64,000 nucleotides of DNA from Candidatus Cloacimonadota bacterium (GTDB lineage: Bacteria > Cloacimonadota > Cloacimonadia > Cloacimonadales > Cloacimonadaceae), in contig JASKKR010000002.1 of NCBI GenBank assembly GCA_030154085.1, forward strand, positions 82,287 to 146,286, in the 5' to 3' direction. This document shows, in pieces, positions 1 through 10,195 of the stretch (the first letter of the stretch is position 1; each line of letters opens with the position of its first letter). Both the position numbers and the translations under genes were made by a program. Under the pieces are notes generated by a model. That model saw only the letters and a program-made list of their open reading frames with translations. It was not told where the DNA came from and searched no databases.

Positions 1-230
1 CCACAATATCCTTTACCGTGCCTGAAAACGGCATGACCAAGGTTAGAATATTTAACCTCAAAGGACAATTGATAAACACCCTGGTGAACAGCGAACTGGC
101 TGCTGGCAACCATACCATCAATTGGAATGGTACCGATGCGAGTGGACAAGCAGTTTCCAGCGGAGTATACTTCCTGCGCGTGGACAATAATAACAAATCC
201 ACGATGCGCAAGATGCTGCTCTCCAAATAA
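1..230 (+). CDS. C-terminal fragment of a secreted protein with FlgD-like sorting domain
   Basis: The frame is open from the left edge of the window, so only the last ~75 residues are visible and the start lies outside. They form a FlgD-Ig-like C-terminal domain: TISF strand, IFNLKGQLI, WNGTD, SSGVYFLR and the basic end RKMLLSK. The same layout ends the proteins encoded at 21902-25471, 25664-31156 and 31431-36218. In the FCB group such domains serve as T9SS signals for export and surface attachment. The passenger part is not visible, so its function is unknown. A strong terminator follows 23 bases after the stop. Confidence 0.85.
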   Translation, partial: TISFTVPENGMTKVRIFNLKGQLINTLVNSELAAGNHTINWNGTDASGQAVSSGVYFLRVDNNNKSTMRKMLLSK

Positions 231-252
231 TAAAAACCGTTAGATAAACATC

Positions 253-284
253 ATGCCCCTGCAGTTATGCAGGGGCATTTATTT
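253..284 (+). terminator. Rho-independent terminator
   Basis: Perfect 11-bp stem ATGCCCCTGCA (253-263) / TGCAGGGGCAT (268-278) with a GTTA loop, followed by a T-rich run. It ends the transcript of the secreted-protein gene on the left edge. Confidence 0.9.
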
Positions 285-400
285 ATGCTGATCAAGACAA
301 GAGGACAATTACGTTCAAATCCCGATTGGGATGTACAATGATCTTAGTATGGAACCATTTTTCACTACAGCAGGCATCATGGCGAGCAGCCCACAATAAT

Positions 401-505
401 GCACTTCACATCGCTGTAACTCCTTATTCTCTCGTTTCTTGCTCACTTCTCAAATGAGGAAGAAACGGGGAAGGCGTCAAGTGTCCATCTTTTGCAATCA
501 GTTAG
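401..505 (+). repeat. Dispersed intergenic repeat, copy 1
   Basis: One of five ~105-bp copies in this window (others at 21694, 39651, 53975 and, inverted, 63643). The core is a near-perfect 13-bp inverted repeat CGTTTCTTGCTCA / TGAGGAAGAAACG around a CTTCTCAAA loop, flanked by a conserved 5' arm (CTTCACA..GCTGTAACTCC) and 3' arm (GTGTCC..CTTTTGCA). The remainder of 285-611 shows no gene; it ends with the weakly marked start region of the cardiolipin synthase gene. Confidence 0.85.
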
Positions 506-611
506 CTACTCGATTTAGTGAGAATAATAGGCTAAGCTTGACAGAAATTTACCCTCACATAAGTATGCATAAAAAGATTCATACCCTTTATTAGGGTGAT
601 GGGAAAACGAT

Positions 612-2177
612 ATGGCTTCTCACAAGGCATTAGATATTATCCTTTTGATCTTGGCTTTGTTGCTTAGTTTATTTGTAATAGCTTCGATAACGCAGCTGAT
701 CAGTGGTGGTGATATTCTTCAAACATTCACACAGATCACCGCCCAAACTATAAACATCATCTTTGCCATCACCATAGTCATGATCATAGTGGTACTAGTT
801 TTGGAAAATTCCTCTCCAGTCCATACTCTGGCTTGGATCATGGTTTTGATATTCATCCCAGTAGTTGGTTTTATCTTTTACCTATTTTTTGGCAGAAATT
901 GGCGCAAAATCAAGCTCTTCAATCGTAAAGCTATGCAAGACACAGAAGCTTTGAATATGCTGGCAGAGAGACATCCTCTGTTATCCAGCAACTTTCTAGA
1001 GCAAGGTCTGGAGCACAAGCTGCATCGTCTTTTGAAAAATAATAGCAAGGCGATCCTTACGATCCACAATGAGATAGAGCTTATCCACGATACCACTATG
1101 GCTTTTGATGCCATCTGTGCGGGAATTGAATCTGCTCGCCATTATGTATTTCTAGAATATTTTGCCATAGCTGCTGATAGCACCGGGCAATATCTAAAGA
1201 ATCTACTTATCAAAAAAGCCAAAGCTGGAATCGAGATCCGTTTTATCTATGATGATATAGCATGTTGGAGATTGCCCCACAGTTTCAAAAATGAGCTCCG
1301 CGAGGCAGGAGTGAAATTTGTCCCTTTCATGCCAGTATGGATCCCTCTGCTCAATAGCAGAATGAATTATCGCAACCACCGCAAGCTGGTGATAGTAGAT
1401 GGAGCAAAGGCATATCTTGGTGGACTCAATATCGGAGATAAATATCTGGGGAAGGACCCCTACTATGGTCATTGGCGAGATTCCCTCGCAATCATTGAAG
1501 GCGAAAGTGTGCTGAGCTTGTTGGCAATCTTTATAGCAGACTGGTATTTTGTAAGCAAAGAGCGTCTCTTTGATCCCCAGAGTTTGGATAGATATACTAG
1601 TACTGATCAATGTCGCAATATAGAGCACATCTCTCCAGTTCAGGTAGTAGCCAGTGGACCTGATACACATCATGCCAATATCATGCAATTGTATTTTTCT
1701 GCAATAGCCAATGCTGACCATTTGATCAGAATCAATACCCCCTATCTGATACTCAATGATGCGCTGCTCATGGCACTTAAGACGGCTGCTATCAGCGGAG
1801 TCAAAGTGCAAATCATCCTGCCATCCAAAGTTGATCACTGGATAGTCTTTTGGGGTTCACGCTCCTATTTTCAAGAGCTTTTGGAAGTCGGAGTGGAAAT
1901 CTATGAATATATGCGTGGTTTTATGCATGCCAAGATTTTGATCGTGGATGAGGAAATCTTGGGACTGGGTACTGCCAACATGGATCTACGCAGTTTCAAT
2001 CACAATTTTGAGCTCATGGCATTGGCATATGACGATTCTCTTGTAGATAAAGCTAGCAAAGCCTTTGACGAAGATCTGACCTATTCTCGCCAGATAAACT
2101 TGGAAGAATTTGAAAAACGTAACCTACTTCAGCGTAGCAAAGAATCTCTTTGTAGGCTTTTTTCGCCACTATTATAA
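612..2177 (+). CDS. cls: Cardiolipin synthase (phospholipase D family)
   Basis: Membrane enzyme that makes cardiolipin by transesterifying two phosphatidylglycerols. The N-terminus has two hydrophobic segments (about residues 8-30 and 45-65) followed by the conserved PLDN-type segment (ENSSPVHTLAW). Two HKD motifs are present: HRKLVIVDG near residue 257, followed by a GGLNIG block, and HAKILIVDEE near residue 438, followed by GTANMDLRSF and NHNFE. Both active-site halves are intact and 521 residues is normal for bacterial Cls. The ATG is preceded by a weak Shine-Dalgarno sequence. The addBA-like genes follow after 8 bases, so the three are probably co-transcribed without an obvious functional link. 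Confidence 0.93.
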   Translation: MASHKALDIILLILALLLSLFVIASITQLISGGDILQTFTQITAQTINIIFAITIVMIIVVLVLENSSPVHTLAWIMVLIFIPVVGFIFYLFFGRNWRKIKLFNRKAMQDTEALNMLAERHPLLSSNFLEQGLEHKLHRLLKNNSKAILTIHNEIELIHDTTMAFDAICAGIESARHYVFLEYFAIAADSTGQYLKNLLIKKAKAGIEIRFIYDDIACWRLPHSFKNELREAGVKFVPFMPVWIPLLNSRMNYRNHRKLVIVDGAKAYLGGLNIGDKYLGKDPYYGHWRDSLAIIEGESVLSLLAIFIADWYFVSKERLFDPQSLDRYTSTDQCRNIEHISPVQVVASGPDTHHANIMQLYFSAIANADHLIRINTPYLILNDALLMALKTAAISGVKVQIILPSKVDHWIVFWGSRSYFQELLEVGVEIYEYMRGFMHAKILIVDEEILGLGTANMDLRSFNHNFELMALAYDDSLVDKASKAFDEDLTYSRQINLEEFEKRNLLQRSKESLCRLFSPLL

Positions 2178-2185
2178 GGAATACT

Positions 2186-4960
2186 ATGCAAATCATCAAT
2201 CTAAGCTTTGATCAAGACCTCCAAGCAAGAGCATTGGAAGAAATCACTGAGCATACCATCTTGGTCTTTCCGACCAGAATATCGGCACAAAAGGCACGTT
2301 TGGACTATGAAAAGCACTGGCATTTTGAAGAGCTTATCTTTTGTAGTATTGAAAATTTTAAGGATATACTGCTGAGTGTGGAAACTCCCTTTTTGGAAGA
2401 GGAAAAACGGCTTCTTACTCTCTACCAGGTGCTTACACCCCAGCAAAAAGAATACTTTCACATTACAGATTACTCTCTCATGGTGGAATGGGGGCAACAC
2501 TTTTTTCAATTTATGCAAGAATTCTGCGAAGCCGGTTTTGACGTGCTCAAGTTCAAAGACATTCTGCTGGATACCCAGCTCAACCTCAAAGAATGGCAAG
2601 AAAAGCATATAGCACATCTATTTGAAATAACAGTTAATTATCATCGCCGCCTACAGGATTTGGGCTTTACTGATCGAATCTTTGAATATGAATCTCCTCA
2701 AACTGATCTCCCCTATCAAGGCTATCGGATTATCTTCGTAAATCAATATTACTACAGCAAGCTCGAGACAAATCTGATCAATAGCTGCGCTCATGCCAAT
2801 GAAATCATAATCATCTATCACGGAGCTACATCCGATATAGAAAACTGGCCTACGACGCAGTTTGATCTACAGCATAGCTTTGATAATCTGCCCAGCAAGC
2901 CTGTGGTCAAGATCTATGAATCCAGCGCTGAAGACCAACATGCCATGGCTTGTGCCGCCAGGATACCCTGTATGAAACCAGGAGTTATTATCGATCCCAC
3001 CTTCCATAATCAACCCTATTCGGGCTTTTTTGATGTTGTGGATGTCCAGAGACCACTACCGATCACTCAGAGTGCATACTTTGCCTATTTGGCATTTCTG
3101 CGAGAATTGCTTGAAAGTCAGCTAAACCACCCCGGCTACATCCCTCTACGTTTGATAATACGCCGTTTGCGCGATCCACAAATAGCTCAGACGATCAACC
3201 CCGCTTGGCAAAGAGAGGATCAATTTAAACTCATGCAACAGCTTTTTGAGCTCAGTGGTAACGGAATATTATATCTCGATCTCGAACCAGAAGACCAATT
3301 TGGAGAACAACCAAAGTATCTTGTCACAATGGATCTCTGTTGCAAACTCTTTGCCTTAGTCAAAAAGATCTTGAAAATCCGCAGTATTGAGGATCTCATT
3401 CAGCTTTTTTCCGATGAGTTGGATCCTCAGAATATAGGTAATCACCAGGAGTTAACTAAGACAAACCTCTTGCCCAGAGTCTTCACTGCGCTGGCAAATT
3501 TTGCAGCTATAGAAAAGCTGGGCGTGGTCAATGACTGGGAAAAAATCTTTGTTGAGCCCGGGATAGGTATATTTGGGCTCTGGTTGGACTTTCTCAAATC
3601 CCAAGGGCTCAGATATGAGGCACCCCTTTCAAACTCAACCTGGGAAATAAGCAATTTGCTTGATGCACGCAATCGCTGTTTTGACTATCCAGTCTTCTTA
3701 CAGATGGAGGAAGGAATCATGCCTAAATCACCTGATGCTATTTGGCTGCTTAATGAAACTCAGCGACGCCATCTGGGTATGATCTCCTATGATGATATCC
3801 GGGATTGGGAGCGCTACTATTTCTTCCGTCTTGTCCTCTGTGCCAAAGAAGTGACGATATTTTGCTATCAAAATCAAGAAAAAAACATCAATGTAAGCAG
3901 TTTTGTGGGAGAGCTTAGTCATCTCTACGCTGAAGAAGCCCAACTATTTACCTACGAAAAGATCGCCAAGATCGCTAATTCACAGCTTTTTGCCAACTAT
4001 GCCATGGATAGTAATCTTAAAAAGTATAGAAGCCAGAAGTTGACTGCTGACTTCTTCTGCTTGCCGGTAGAGCCTCAAAAGGATTTTGGCAAAAATCATG
4101 AGATATCCCAAACCAGCTATGATCTAAAGATGCTCTGTGAGAATCCCTTTGCTTGGTACATCAGCTCACTTCGCGAGATCAAGCCTAAGATCGTGGAACT
4201 GGAAGAGACCATTAGTCCTCCCCTCTTTGGCAATCTGATGCATAAATTCTTTAACGAGATCCTTGGCAAAAAACCGAGTCACCATAAGGATCTCAGCAAG
4301 ATCAGATCTATATTCGAAGATCATTCAACCCTCACTCATAAACTCCAAGAGATCATCAATAGACCAGAATATAATTACAAAATTCCCAAAAACCACAATG
4401 CCAAATATCTCAAAACAATCATCAGCCCCCGATTGGCAGATTCTCTACAGGAATTTTATAAACGTTTTTTGAGTTGGTATCTAAAAGACTCTGAGTTTAC
4501 ACTGATTCCTGAAGAAGAATATATGACATATAAAGAAGAGCACTATCAGATCTTAACAATTGTCAAGCACGACAACGTGGAATATACAGTCAAGATTCGC
4601 GGTAAAGCAGATCTGCGCATTGAAACTCCATCCATCCGCATAATCGTAGATTTTAAAACAGGTCGCGCCACAGAAGATCAATTAATTTTCTATGAATATT
4701 TCTATTACTTAATCTCGGATATGCAACTAAAAGAAAGGCTTAGATCCTACATTTGGCAGATCTTGGATATGAGCATAGATCCCTGTAGTAAAAAAGTCCC
4801 TGCCAGTCGCGATGGATACCCACAAAAAATTGCTAATGCCTTGCAATCCTGCCTTGAGAATGGCTACATGATCGCTCAGAAAAGCCAGGGAAAACTCACT
4901 CTGCAATCAATCAGCCGCAGTGATCTCTGGATAAACACAGGAGAAACAAATGAGATTTGA
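2186..4960 (+). CDS. addB: AddB-like RecB-family nuclease subunit
   Basis: Predicted nuclease subunit of a two-subunit helicase-nuclease that processes double-strand breaks for recombination. The first ~650 residues resemble the degenerate helicase body of AddB-type proteins and are weakly conserved. A PD-(D/E)XK nuclease core lies near residues 795-840: GKADLRIE, then IIVDFKTG, then a Q-x3-Y helix. A Cys at the start of this domain (MLCENPFAWY, near residue 650) matches the first ligand of the AddB Fe-S cluster, but I cannot see a clear downstream triplet of Cys, so the cluster may be absent. It overlaps the next gene by 11 bases, which fits translational coupling. Family assignment rests mostly on the C-terminal domain and the partner. 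Confidence 0.75.
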   Translation: MQIINLSFDQDLQARALEEITEHTILVFPTRISAQKARLDYEKHWHFEELIFCSIENFKDILLSVETPFLEEEKRLLTLYQVLTPQQKEYFHITDYSLMVEWGQHFFQFMQEFCEAGFDVLKFKDILLDTQLNLKEWQEKHIAHLFEITVNYHRRLQDLGFTDRIFEYESPQTDLPYQGYRIIFVNQYYYSKLETNLINSCAHANEIIIIYHGATSDIENWPTTQFDLQHSFDNLPSKPVVKIYESSAEDQHAMACAARIPCMKPGVIIDPTFHNQPYSGFFDVVDVQRPLPITQSAYFAYLAFLRELLESQLNHPGYIPLRLIIRRLRDPQIAQTINPAWQREDQFKLMQQLFELSGNGILYLDLEPEDQFGEQPKYLVTMDLCCKLFALVKKILKIRSIEDLIQLFSDELDPQNIGNHQELTKTNLLPRVFTALANFAAIEKLGVVNDWEKIFVEPGIGIFGLWLDFLKSQGLRYEAPLSNSTWEISNLLDARNRCFDYPVFLQMEEGIMPKSPDAIWLLNETQRRHLGMISYDDIRDWERYYFFRLVLCAKEVTIFCYQNQEKNINVSSFVGELSHLYAEEAQLFTYEKIAKIANSQLFANYAMDSNLKKYRSQKLTADFFCLPVEPQKDFGKNHEISQTSYDLKMLCENPFAWYISSLREIKPKIVELEETISPPLFGNLMHKFFNEILGKKPSHHKDLSKIRSIFEDHSTLTHKLQEIINRPEYNYKIPKNHNAKYLKTIISPRLADSLQEFYKRFLSWYLKDSEFTLIPEEEYMTYKEEHYQILTIVKHDNVEYTVKIRGKADLRIETPSIRIIVDFKTGRATEDQLIFYEYFYYLISDMQLKERLRSYIWQILDMSIDPCSKKVPASRDGYPQKIANALQSCLENGYMIAQKSQGKLTLQSISRSDLWINTGETNEI

Positions 4961-7900
4961 AAATCGGATCATATCTGCCAGTGCTGGTACCGGAAAGACT
5001 TACAGACTATCTGTGGAATATATCTGCCTGCTGCTCAAGTATTATTCTCATCCTGATTTCAACCCGGATTCAATCTTGGTGATTACTTTCACTCGCAAAG
5101 CATGCTCCGAGATTCGAGAACGCATTATCTCGCATATGCAAGAGCTGATTCAATGCCAAAATAAAGAGTTGCTCACCAGCATTCGCCACTACATCCCGGG
5201 GGATCCTGATACCCTAAGCATTGACGAAGAAAACAAGCTCCGCTCAGTACAGCTTAAAATCGAAGCAGACAACCGGAACCTCCAAGTGATGACAATTGAT
5301 AGCTACATCAGCAGCATATTCCGTAATATCGTGCGTCCCCTGAAAAGCATTGATAGCTACAGCTTAGAAAAGAATGCTGAATCGAAGCGCATACCCGATC
5401 TGATGGAACATCTTTTGCAGCCAAATTTCATGAAGATGCTGGACCAAATCCTGAGTCGTAAGGTCAAACGCAGCATGGACGATTATGTCCCTCTCTTTAA
5501 AGGAATGATCACCAACCGTTGGATATACTATCTGATCAGAAATAATGCTGAGCATCATCCATCTCCACAAGATCCCCGCCAATATGACTTCCCCAAAAGA
5601 TTGAGTATACTGATCAACTTTATCCAGCAAAATCTATCTAAACCGGGGAAGAAAAATTTCCTGCACTGCTTCAAGAGCGCTTTTAGAGATCTCTTTACTC
5701 AGGATGAACTTGAGCCAAATGAGATCACTCAACAGATCATAAGGATGTGCAGCAACTCCTCAGACGCCATGCGTGTTCTACACGTGTTCCAAAAAGAACC
5801 GATCTGCAACAAACCTGATCTGCTTAAAGAGATGTATCCTGAGGTCGTTGAGCTGCAAAATAGTACTCTGAACGCATTAGGTGAAATGCTTTACTATGAC
5901 TATTTCCTGGCAGAGCAAGAAGAGATTTTGGAGCTTTGGGAGACTGTCTTAACTGAATATGACAGATTAATATATCGCTATAAGAATTTTGCCTATCATG
6001 ATATTAGTTGGTTTACGTTTGAAACACTCTTTAGCCCAGATCCTCCCCTCTTTAAGATGGAAGAAGCATCAGAAGCTACAGAGTTCTATGCTTTTCTAAG
6101 TCATCGCAGCCGCTTTATGCTAATAGATGAATTTCAAGATACTTCGCTTTTGCAATTTAAGATCCTCTTGCCTATTATGGAAGAGATCTCAAGTGGATAC
6201 GGTAGCAAGGACTTCGGAGGCGTAGTGATAGTTGGGGACGAGAAGCAATCCATCTTTGGTTGGCGTGGAGGCGAGCGTGACCTACTGCTCAATCTAAGAG
6301 ATATTATCCCCAGCTTGGGAAATGTGGAAATAGAAAAACTGAGTCATTCTTATAGAGCCGGGGCAGACATGATTGACTTCGTTAATAGCATTTTCTCTAA
6401 TAAAGTGCTACATGAGCATCTGGCAAAGCAAGACATGACCTGGGACTACTCGGAGGTGCAATCCGCTCTGGGCAATGTTCCCGGTTCTCTCGAATATAAG
6501 ATCATGGGATATAATAAGAACGCTGGAGAGAAACCGCTGATCTATCAGAGCTTTTTGCAGGATATGATACTACCAGCTTTAGCCAAAACCTCCACTGAAT
6601 CCGTGGCTGTCCTTTGCCGCACAAACAAACAGCTTGCTGATTTACAAATGCTATTGGAAGGAGAAAATAAGAGATCCATATTTCAACCCAGTGCCCCGAT
6701 CACAATGCATCATCTTGTAGCTCCCTTAATCTCTTGGATGAGATATGTAGCATATGGTGACTACATGGACCTTCTCACAGTTTTACGCTCCGATTACCTA
6801 TTAATATCTTCCAAATGCCTCAAAGAGATCGTGGACACAATATACACTTTTGAAAGACAAAAATCGGCACCGCTTCAAGATTTGTCTTTTGAAAAGATAG
6901 AAGTGGCAAATGAGCTTTTCAACTTAGCACAAAAGCAAAAGGATTTGCCTCCATCTGTGATTCTACAACAAACGATTCAAGCGTTGCTTATCCAGCCAGA
7001 AGAGATCCCGGAAAGGGACTATCTGAATCTGCATGCCTTCTTGCAAATCGCGCGTGATTGGGAACTAAACCATGCCAAAGATGGGCTTTATGTTGCCGAA
7101 TTCCTGGATTATCTGATTGAGAACCAGGAGCAAGAGGATTTTACTCAAGTTAGTGACGAAAATAGTGAAGGCATTCAGATGTTGAGCATCCACAAATCCA
7201 AAGGATTGCAATTTGACAGTGTCTTTATCTTCTATGATATGGATAACTCTGGACACTCTCAGGAAAGATTGTATCAAGCTCTGGACTTTGGCGATTCCGG
7301 TTTTAGAAATGTCTCCCAATATGCTTTGAGCTATCACTATGAGAAGATCCTGCCCCATTCCCCTTTGGCAGATCTATACTCCAAAAGGCAAAAAGCAGAA
7401 CTTTTGGAAGAACTGAATACTTTGTATGTAGCTTTCACTCGCGCCAAAAAGAATCTGCATATCTTCTTTGCCTATCCCTCCAAGAAGGATTGGGGAGATT
7501 ATTATGACAATCTGACTAATAACGGAACTGCGAAATTGCCCCATGTTATCGCCGAATGTCTCCATCAATATTTCGCTCTGTTCCCACAAGATGAGAAAGG
7601 AGTGTATCACAAAATAAGCGAATATCCTGTATCTGAAGAAACTGAATATACAGTCACCGACAGCAAAACAAGCACGGAAATTAAACTAAAACCGCCAATC
7701 TATCGCCAACTGAATCTTGCCGCTTTAGCCGATTATCCTCTGCCAGAAGGGATCTCCTTCAAAGAAGTGTATCTGGACAATCGCCAAGCACTCTGGGGAG
7801 ACATCGCCCACTACTATCTCAGCTTCATCAAGCGTGATCTTCCGGACGAACACAACATGGCAACTCGGCAATCTATCTCTCGCTATGGATCTTTAGTACC

Positions 7901-8189
7901 CAAAGCCAAACTGGAAGAACTTTTTATATCTATACGAACAGCTTTGATGGAACACAGTTATCTTTTCAGCCCTGATTTTGATAAGATTTATTGTGAGTTG
8001 GAGATAGGATCCCATAGAATTGACAGGCTAATGATTGATAGCAAGGCAATGCTTGTTGTGATCGTCGATTATAAGACCGGTTACATCTATGAGCAGGATC
8101 AATTGGACATCTATCAGGCAGAACTCATGAAGCTGCCTGCCTTGCAAGGATATGCTTGGGAAAAGCGCTATGTGATGCTATCACTCTGA
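4950..8189 (+). CDS. addA: AddA-like UvrD/Rep-family helicase-nuclease
   Basis: ATP-dependent superfamily 1A helicase with a C-terminal nuclease domain. Visible motifs: Walker A ISASAGTGKT at residues 8-17; TFTRKACSEIRERI (Ia); MLIDEFQDTS (II, near 390); GDEKQSIFGWRGGE (III, near 428); HSYRAG (IV); SIHKSKGLQFD (V, near 748); LYVAFTRAKKNL (VI, near 826). The last ~90 residues carry a second PD-(D/E)XK nuclease: RIDRLMID, VVIVDYKTG and QLDIYQAEL. With the nuclease-containing upstream gene this is an AddAB arrangement (two nuclease domains, one motor), unlike RecBCD. 1079 residues is somewhat short for AddA. The start has an AGGAG Shine-Dalgarno inside the upstream gene. Confidence 0.87.
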   Translation: MRFENRIISASAGTGKTYRLSVEYICLLLKYYSHPDFNPDSILVITFTRKACSEIRERIISHMQELIQCQNKELLTSIRHYIPGDPDTLSIDEENKLRSVQLKIEADNRNLQVMTIDSYISSIFRNIVRPLKSIDSYSLEKNAESKRIPDLMEHLLQPNFMKMLDQILSRKVKRSMDDYVPLFKGMITNRWIYYLIRNNAEHHPSPQDPRQYDFPKRLSILINFIQQNLSKPGKKNFLHCFKSAFRDLFTQDELEPNEITQQIIRMCSNSSDAMRVLHVFQKEPICNKPDLLKEMYPEVVELQNSTLNALGEMLYYDYFLAEQEEILELWETVLTEYDRLIYRYKNFAYHDISWFTFETLFSPDPPLFKMEEASEATEFYAFLSHRSRFMLIDEFQDTSLLQFKILLPIMEEISSGYGSKDFGGVVIVGDEKQSIFGWRGGERDLLLNLRDIIPSLGNVEIEKLSHSYRAGADMIDFVNSIFSNKVLHEHLAKQDMTWDYSEVQSALGNVPGSLEYKIMGYNKNAGEKPLIYQSFLQDMILPALAKTSTESVAVLCRTNKQLADLQMLLEGENKRSIFQPSAPITMHHLVAPLISWMRYVAYGDYMDLLTVLRSDYLLISSKCLKEIVDTIYTFERQKSAPLQDLSFEKIEVANELFNLAQKQKDLPPSVILQQTIQALLIQPEEIPERDYLNLHAFLQIARDWELNHAKDGLYVAEFLDYLIENQEQEDFTQVSDENSEGIQMLSIHKSKGLQFDSVFIFYDMDNSGHSQERLYQALDFGDSGFRNVSQYALSYHYEKILPHSPLADLYSKRQKAELLEELNTLYVAFTRAKKNLHIFFAYPSKKDWGDYYDNLTNNGTAKLPHVIAECLHQYFALFPQDEKGVYHKISEYPVSEETEYTVTDSKTSTEIKLKPPIYRQLNLAALADYPLPEGISFKEVYLDNRQALWGDIAHYYLSFIKRDLPDEHNMATRQSISRYGSLVPKAKLEELFISIRTALMEHSYLFSPDFDKIYCELEIGSHRIDRLMIDSKAMLVVIVDYKTGYIYEQDQLDIYQAELMKLPALQGYAWEKRYVMLSL

Positions 8190-8365
8190 GCTGAGCATGG
8201 ATTAGACTGCACGCTTTAATTCATTATCTCAGATCCTGAGCCCCACAAGAAATCAAGCTTTCAAAGTCCAGTGCCGTCAGAATAAGTTAGCGGAATTGCG
8301 CTTGACAGATTCCCGCTTGTAAAAGCTCATGATATCATATTAATGACATTTACTATGAGGTATAA

Positions 8366-9214
8366 ATGCGATACAGATCCTATCTGCTGATATTTTGGCT
8401 CCTGCTTGTTACCGTTACTGCCTGTCAAAAGGACAGTCCCCCGGTCGCGGATCGCTATGTGGTAATATCCCCTGAGATCGCCGAGATCATCAGCGCTTTA
8501 GGCGCAAGTGACCGGATCGTTGGGATCAGCGCGGAATGCAACTTCTCAGAAGAGATGCAGGGCAAAGAGATCGTAGGAAACTTCGGCGCTATCAATATGG
8601 AAAAAGTTCTGGCCTTGGCTCCGGACATCGTCTTCACTTCTGCCTTAGAACAAGAAAGCATAGCCTATGATCTGCGTAAGCTTGGCTTACATGTAGAAAG
8701 TTCCTATCCCAAAAGCTTAGATGAAATGCTTAAGGAGATCGTCCGTATCGGAGGCATCATTGATCTTGAAGAAGAAGCGCATCTCTTAGCTGACTCCCTA
8801 TCCAAAGAGATTGCCAAAATCAAAGCCACCTCCGCAGGACTTTCTCGCCCCAGAGTCTATCTGGAAATATATCGGGATCCCATTATGAGCGTATCCGATA
8901 ATTCTTTCGTGGGAGAGTTAATAGAAACTGCCGGTGGTGACAATATCTTCGAGAACTTGGAACGCGACTATTCCCGAGTCAAAGCCGAAGACGTCATCCA
9001 AATGATGCCCGATATCATGATATGCTATTCGCATGACAGCCTGCAAAACATCCTTGCGCGTAAGGGATGGTCACGGATTCCAGCCATTAGTAATCAAATG
9101 ATCTTTTTTGAGGAAGATATCGATCCGGATCTGATCCAGCGCGCCGGTCCTCGCTGCATAGATGGTATGCACAGGTTAGCAGAACTCTATGAGATCTGGC
9201 GCAACACACAATGA
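8366..9214 (+). CDS. ABC-transporter substrate-binding lipoprotein, BtuF/FecB type
   Basis: Lipoprotein anchored by Cys20: the signal peptide ends in a VTAC lipobox. The mature part is a class III periplasmic binding protein (Peripla_BP_2): the opening strand VISPEIAEIISALGASDRIVGI and the later pair of lobes joined by a long helix are typical of receptors for cobalamin, haem or iron-siderophore. The ECNF segment lies where BtuF-type proteins have ECDYP, so a corrinoid is plausible but not certain. It overlaps the permease gene by 4 bases (ATGA). Unlike most such systems, no ATP-binding subunit lies beside it. A B12 ligand would suit the MutL-type reactivase encoded 5.4 kb downstream. Confidence 0.85.
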   Translation: MRYRSYLLIFWLLLVTVTACQKDSPPVADRYVVISPEIAEIISALGASDRIVGISAECNFSEEMQGKEIVGNFGAINMEKVLALAPDIVFTSALEQESIAYDLRKLGLHVESSYPKSLDEMLKEIVRIGGIIDLEEEAHLLADSLSKEIAKIKATSAGLSRPRVYLEIYRDPIMSVSDNSFVGELIETAGGDNIFENLERDYSRVKAEDVIQMMPDIMICYSHDSLQNILARKGWSRIPAISNQMIFFEEDIDPDLIQRAGPRCIDGMHRLAELYEIWRNTQ

Positions 9215-10131
9215 CAAGAAGAAGAATTTATAGCATCATTCTCTCTATCGCGGGCATCGGAATGGTTCTGCTTTATCTTTTTTGGGGCAACCCCAATAGC
9301 AATATCCTTTGGCAAGTCCGTTTCCCCCGGATGCTGCTCACCTTAATCTCGGGCATGAGCTTGGCAGCCATAGGCAGTGTCTATCAGCTTATGTTGGCCA
9401 ACCCTCTGGCAGAGCCATATGTCCTGGGCATTTCCTCTGGATCAGCCTTTGGTAGTATCCTCATGGCAAGCTTGGGACTCTTGGTTCTGATGCCACTTGG
9501 CGGCTTCATCGGTGCCATTCTCACCATGCTCTTAGTGTGGAGATTGGCACAAAAGCATGGTGCTTTTGATCGAAGTAGATTGATCATCGCCGGCGTGATT
9601 GTAGGGATGTTTTTTTCATCCGGGATCTCACTGATGATGTATCTCAGGCGTGAGGACACTGTCCTGATCCTTAACACCTTGATGGGTAATCTGGGGCGCA
9701 TCTTTAGCTACAGTGAATACCGCATCTTTTTGGCACTCAGTGGAATTGTGCTTCTACTGCTCTTCTGGCTTTATCTCAAAAGCAGAGCCTTGGACATCAT
9801 GAGCTCGGGAGATATCTATGCCACCAGCGTGGGTATCAATGTACACCGCCTGCGTAGGGAAATATTTGTAGTGAGCTCTTTGATCGTGGGGATCGTGGTC
9901 TCATATGCTGGTATCATAGGTTTTGTAGGGCTTATAACACCCCATATCATTCGCCTTTTGGGTTATACAACCCAAAAAAAGATCTTTCCTGCTAGCCTTT
10001 TATTTGGCGCAGGATTTCTTTTGGCAGCAGATTTTCTTGCCAAGAACGTTAGCGGAATCGAACTCCCGGTTGGCGTAATCACCGCTGCTATCGGCTGCCC
10101 ATTTTTCATATACCTTCTCTTGCGTCGATGA
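9211..10131 (+). CDS. FecCD/BtuC-family ABC-transporter permease
   Basis: Inner-membrane permease for cobalamin, haem or siderophore import. The protein is strongly hydrophobic (about nine membrane helices in 306 residues) and shows the family blocks FPRMLLTLISGMSLAAIGSVYQ, ANPLAEPYVLGISSG (near residue 65) and GFVGLITPHIIRLL (near 245), the last being the contact with the ATPase subunit. The ATPase gene is missing: the next gene is a transcriptional activator. 306 residues is slightly short for the family (about 330) because the N-terminus is compact. The start overlaps the upstream stop, so the two are translated together. Confidence 0.9.
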   Translation: MTRRRIYSIILSIAGIGMVLLYLFWGNPNSNILWQVRFPRMLLTLISGMSLAAIGSVYQLMLANPLAEPYVLGISSGSAFGSILMASLGLLVLMPLGGFIGAILTMLLVWRLAQKHGAFDRSRLIIAGVIVGMFFSSGISLMMYLRREDTVLILNTLMGNLGRIFSYSEYRIFLALSGIVLLLLFWLYLKSRALDIMSSGDIYATSVGINVHRLRREIFVVSSLIVGIVVSYAGIIGFVGLITPHIIRLLGYTTQKKIFPASLLFGAGFLLAADFLAKNVSGIELPVGVITAAIGCPFFIYLLLRR

Positions 10132-10195
10132 TAAAGATATTGACACAATATACAAGTTATGTTTTTTTACTCGTATAAAGGAGCATCATATATTC

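Noticed and set aside
1203..1838. 211-codon minus-strand open frame inside cls
   Set aside because: It is a shadow of a well-supported coding region with intact HKD motifs; no domain is seen in the reverse frame.
8190..8365. Cobalamin riboswitch upstream of the BtuF-like gene
   Set aside because: I looked for the B12-box and the conserved core; they are absent, and the space (~175 bases) is short for the class.
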